Positions 61,218 to 64,000 of a stretch of 64,000 nt of DNA are shown one piece after another (the stretch's first letter is position 1; the number at the start of each line of letters is the position of its first letter). A program made the position numbers and the translations under genes. Source of the stretch: Citreimonas salinaria. Its GTDB lineage: Bacteria; Pseudomonadota; Alphaproteobacteria; Rhodobacterales; Rhodobacteraceae. The stretch lies in contig NZ_FNPF01000010.1 of assembly GCF_900107235.1 (NCBI RefSeq), positions 62,001 to 126,000 of the forward strand. The letters are read 5' to 3'. The notes beneath the pieces are model-generated. The model worked only from the letters and a program-made list of their open reading frames with translations, was not told the DNA's origin and did no database searches.

Positions 61218-61996
61218 GCGGTGTGGGCAGCGGCGAGCGCATCCTCGCGCTTCTGGGCCTGTTCTCCGAGGACCGGCCCGAATGGACGCCCGAGGAGATG
61301 ATGACCGAGACCGGTCATCCGCGTCCCACGCTCTATCGCTACCTGAAGACGCTGAAGGAGGCCGGTCTGGTCGCCTCGTTGTCCGGCGCGACCTACACCT
61401 TGGGCCCGAGGGTGGTCGAACTGGACTTTCTCGCGCGCCGGTCCGATCCGCTGATCGATGCAGGCGCGCCGATGCTGCGCAGTCTGTGCGACGCATGGCC
61501 CTGCACTGCACTTCTGGTTCGCTGGTACGGGAACCGGTTGCTGTGCGTGGATTCGGAATGCTCGGCCGACAACCCGAAATCGAGCTATCCGCGCGGGCGG
61601 CCGATGCCGCTGGCACGCGGCGCGATCAGCCGCGCCATCATGGCCCATCTGCCGCGCCGGCAGATGCAGGCCAAGATCGCCGAGAACCTCGACCAGCTTT
61701 CGGCGCTTGGGCTGGGCGAGACGCCCGAGGCGGTCGCCGAGAGCTTCCGCGCGGTGCGCCGCGGCGGCTGCGCCATCGCTTACGGCGAGGTGACGCCGGG
61801 CGTCGTGGGCGTGGCAGCGCCGGTCTTCGACGCCGGGCAGTCTCCCGTCGCCGCGCTGGGCCTGACCTTATCCGAGAGCGCCGCAAGCGCCGATGCGCTG
61901 TCGGCGATCTCCGAGGCCGTCTGGACCAAGGCCGAACGCATCAGCGCACAACTTGCCGAACGCGGCGCGCCGCAGCCCGAAAGAACGCGCGCCTGA
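61214..61996 (+). CDS. IclR family transcriptional regulator
   Basis: The 260-residue protein has an N-terminal winged helix (residues 8-60, with PTLYRYLKTLKEAGLV) and the C-terminal IclR effector domain, including RGRPMPLARGAISRAIMAHL and VGVAAPVFD. It probably senses the substrate or an intermediate and controls the operon and the divergent TPP arm. The ATG overlaps the TRAP permease stop. Confidence 0.88.
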   Translation: MSGVGSGERILALLGLFSEDRPEWTPEEMMTETGHPRPTLYRYLKTLKEAGLVASLSGATYTLGPRVVELDFLARRSDPLIDAGAPMLRSLCDAWPCTALLVRWYGNRLLCVDSECSADNPKSSYPRGRPMPLARGAISRAIMAHLPRRQMQAKIAENLDQLSALGLGETPEAVAESFRAVRRGGCAIAYGEVTPGVVGVAAPVFDAGQSPVAALGLTLSESAASADALSAISEAVWTKAERISAQLAERGAPQPERTRA

Positions 61997-62017
61997 CGGC
62001 GCGAAAGGAGAAGAAGC

Positions 62018-63034
62018 ATGAAGAAGATCGACGTGTTCAACCATATCTGGCCCAAGCCGTTTCACGACGCCCTGATCGCCCATGTGGGCGAGACGACGGA
62101 CATCACCCGTCGCTCCGAGGCTGTGCCGATGATGACCGACCTCGACCGTCGGTTCGAAGTGATGGACATGTTCGGCCCCGACTACCAGCAGATCCTGTCC
62201 CTCGCCTCGCCCCCGTTCGAGAAATACGCGGGTCCCGAAAAGGCGCTGGAACTGGCGCAAGTTGGCTCGGACAGCATAGCGGAGCTCTGCCAGAAGTACC
62301 CCGACCGGTTCCCGGGCTTCATCGGCACGGCAGTCCTGTCGAACCCCGACGCCATGGTCGAGGAGGCCCGGCGCAACATCGAGGACTTGGGCGCCTGCGG
62401 GATGCAGATCTTCACCAACGTCTCGGGCAAGCCGCTGGACCTGCCCGAGTTCGAGCCGTTCTTCGACTACATGGGCAAGTCCGGCAAGGCCGTCTGGATG
62501 CACCCGGCGCGCGGCGCGAACTTCCCCGACTACCTGACCGAGGACCAGTCGGAATACGAGATTTGGTGGACGCTGGGCTGGCCCTACGAGACCTCGGCCG
62601 CGATGGCGCGCATGGTGTTCTCGGGGCTGTTCGACCGGCATCCGGGCCTGAAGGTGATCACCCACCACGCCGGCGGCATGATCCCGTTCTTCGAAGGGCG
62701 CGTCGGCCCCGGCTGGGACCAGATGGGCGCGCGCACGACCGACCGCGACCTCGCCGCCGTGCGCAAGGCGCTGAAGCGGCCGCACCTGGAGTATTTCAAG
62801 GATTTCTATGCCGACACCGCCTCGTTCGGGTCGCGCAAGGCGATCGAGCACGCGATCGAGTTCTTCGGCGAGGATCACGTGATGTTCGCGTCGGATGCGC
62901 CCTTCGATCCCGAGAAGGGTCCAATGTACATCCGCGAGACGATCCGCATCCTGGACGAGCTCGATGTGACCGACGAGGTCCGGCGCAAGCTGTACCAGGA
63001 CAACGCCGCGAAGCTGCTGGGCCTGACCGTATGA
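62018..63034 (+). CDS. ACMSD-like amidohydrolase/decarboxylase with an altered metal motif
   Basis: The 338-residue protein belongs to the amidohydrolase 2 group that includes ACMSD and gamma-resorcylate decarboxylase, which remove CO2 from aromatic or ring-opened acids. Residues H162 (WMHPARG), H216-H217 (THHAGG) and D293 (ASDAPF) match metal and catalytic residues of ACMSD. The first motif, normally HxH, reads F7-N8-H9, so one ligand is missing. GGAG lies upstream of the ATG. It overlaps the aldehyde dehydrogenase gene by four bases. Confidence 0.8.
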   Translation: MKKIDVFNHIWPKPFHDALIAHVGETTDITRRSEAVPMMTDLDRRFEVMDMFGPDYQQILSLASPPFEKYAGPEKALELAQVGSDSIAELCQKYPDRFPGFIGTAVLSNPDAMVEEARRNIEDLGACGMQIFTNVSGKPLDLPEFEPFFDYMGKSGKAVWMHPARGANFPDYLTEDQSEYEIWWTLGWPYETSAAMARMVFSGLFDRHPGLKVITHHAGGMIPFFEGRVGPGWDQMGARTTDRDLAAVRKALKRPHLEYFKDFYADTASFGSRKAIEHAIEFFGEDHVMFASDAPFDPEKGPMYIRETIRILDELDVTDEVRRKLYQDNAAKLLGLTV

Positions 63035-64000
63035 GCGCGCCCGTGACCGATCCCGCGGCGCATTTCATCGCAGGGCACTTCGTGGCCGAAGGCACCCTGA
63101 CCGACAGCGTGAACCCGGCCGACGACAGCGTCGTCGGGCAGGCGCATGCCGGGTCGGCCGATCTTGTCGGGCAGGCCGCCCGCGCCGCGCGCGAGACGTT
63201 CTTCCGCACCGCGTGGTCGGCATCTCCGCGGCAGCGGGCGCAGGCGCTGTACGAGTTCGCCGACCGTCTCGAGGCCGCCAGGGAAGAGATCGCCGACTTG
63301 GTCGTGGCCGAGAACGGCAAACTGCGCCGCGAGGCGCTGGGCGAGACGATGGGCGCGATCTCCGAGGCGCGCTACTACGCGGGCCTCGCGCGCGGCATCC
63401 GCGGCACGATGCAAGAGGTCATGCCCGGCCAGATGTCGCTGTTCCACCGTGAGGCGGCCGGCGTCGCGGCAATCATCGTGCCATGGAACGCGCCGGTGAC
63501 GCTTCTGGTGCGCTCGCTCGCCCCGGCGCTGGCGGCGGGCTGCACCTGCGTGATCAAGCCCGCGATGCAGACGCCGCTGGTTCATGCGCGGATCATGCGC
63601 TGCCTGGCCGATTGCCCGTCCCTGCCCGCCGGCGTGGTCAATTCGGTGAACGAGAGCGGCATCGAGGTCGGACAGGCGATGGTGGCTTCGCCCGACATCG
63701 ACCTGATCTCGTTCACAGGCTCATCGGCCACCGGAAAGGCGATCATGGCCGGGGCGGCTCCGACGCTGAAGCGCGTGGGGCTGGAACTGGGAGGCAAGGC
63801 GCCGGCGGTGATCTTCGACGACGCCGACCTGGATCAGGCGGTCAAGGAACTGACCTACGGCGCGTTGAACATGGCCGGGCAGATCTGCGTAGCCGCGGCG
63901 CGTTTCGTGGTGCACGAACGGGTGGCCCCGGCGTTCGAGGAAAAGATCGTCGCCGCCTTCCGCGCGGTGCGCACCGGGCCGGGCAGCGATCCGGCCAGCG
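63031..64000 (+). CDS. Aldehyde dehydrogenase (3' end beyond the window)
   Basis: The visible 323 residues match the NAD(P)-dependent aldehyde dehydrogenase superfamily. The oxyanion Asn is in PWNAP (151-155), the general base is E252 in LELGGKAP and the nucleophile is C286 in MAGQICVAAARF. The ATG overlaps the decarboxylase stop. It would oxidise an aldehyde formed by the decarboxylases of this locus to the acid. The C-terminal third lies outside the window. Confidence 0.9.
   Translation, partial: MSAPVTDPAAHFIAGHFVAEGTLTDSVNPADDSVVGQAHAGSADLVGQAARAARETFFRTAWSASPRQRAQALYEFADRLEAAREEIADLVVAENGKLRREALGETMGAISEARYYAGLARGIRGTMQEVMPGQMSLFHREAAGVAAIIVPWNAPVTLLVRSLAPALAAGCTCVIKPAMQTPLVHARIMRCLADCPSLPAGVVNSVNESGIEVGQAMVASPDIDLISFTGSSATGKAIMAGAAPTLKRVGLELGGKAPAVIFDDADLDQAVKELTYGALNMAGQICVAAARFVVHERVAPAFEEKIVAAFRAVRTGPGSDPAS

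Overview
The window is a contiguous piece of a GC-rich alphaproteobacterial chromosome, most likely from the Rhodobacteraceae (roseobacter) group. Support for this: a CckA-type hybrid histidine kinase with a perfect CtrA-type box (TTAA-N7-TTAAC) just upstream, an alphaproteobacterial LexA box (GTTC-N7-GTTC) in front of recA, a TAXI-TRAP transporter, and RutR-like control of pyrimidine breakdown. No rRNA, tRNA, CRISPR array or insertion sequence was found.

Region 1 (1 to about 23.0 kb) is the late half of a transposable Mu-like prophage with a long-tailed siphovirus morphogenesis block, all on the plus strand. The order is: lysis/early-late junction proteins (DUF2730 and VpaChn25_0724 families), small terminase (DUF3486), a DUF6527 protein and an MT-A70 adenine methyltransferase, Mu gp28-type large terminase, gp29-type portal, gpF and gpG homologues, gpI-type protease, gpT-type major head protein, gp36/gp37 connectors, tail tube, a lambda G/GT-like chaperone pair with a GGGAAAC -1 frameshift site, tape measure, DUF1833 and NlpC/P60 tip proteins, a J-like central tip protein and a tail fibre. 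The transposase end lies to the left, outside the window. The right end falls between 22,883 and about 23,095, close to the promoter of the next host operon.

Region 2 (23.1-34.2 kb) encodes the complete reductive pyrimidine pathway: both dihydropyrimidine dehydrogenase subunits (preT, preA), a RutR-like TetR repressor, dihydropyrimidinase and an N-carbamoyl-beta-alanine amidohydrolase. It also encodes a NitT/TauT/Thi-type ABC importer (ATPase, two permeases, binding protein). Two matching palindromes, upstream of preT and upstream of the amidohydrolase, look like the regulator's operators. A small channel-like membrane protein with a degenerate K+ filter and a 74-aa lipoprotein sit inside the cluster. 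A strong terminator ends it.

Region 3 (34.3-46.7 kb) is core housekeeping: a Cache-domain periplasmic protein, typA/bipA, an alaS-DUF1330-MOSC operon, recA, a sulfotransferase-like gene, cckA and rsmB.

Region 4 (46.7-55.6 kb) holds a ferric-siderophore ABC transporter (divergent binding protein, two permeases, ATPase), an HtrA-like protease, a CYP152-type P450 peroxygenase, a membrane-anchored spermidine-synthase-like protein and an exported RidA-family protein.

Region 5 (55.7-64.0 kb) looks like an uncharacterised carboxylic-acid catabolic locus. A leftward pair (TPP-dependent decarboxylase-like enzyme and TauE/SafE permease) diverges from a rightward operon: TAXI binding protein, fused TRAP permease, IclR regulator, ACMSD-like amidohydrolase/decarboxylase and an aldehyde dehydrogenase cut by the window end. 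A palindrome between the two arms is a candidate IclR operator.
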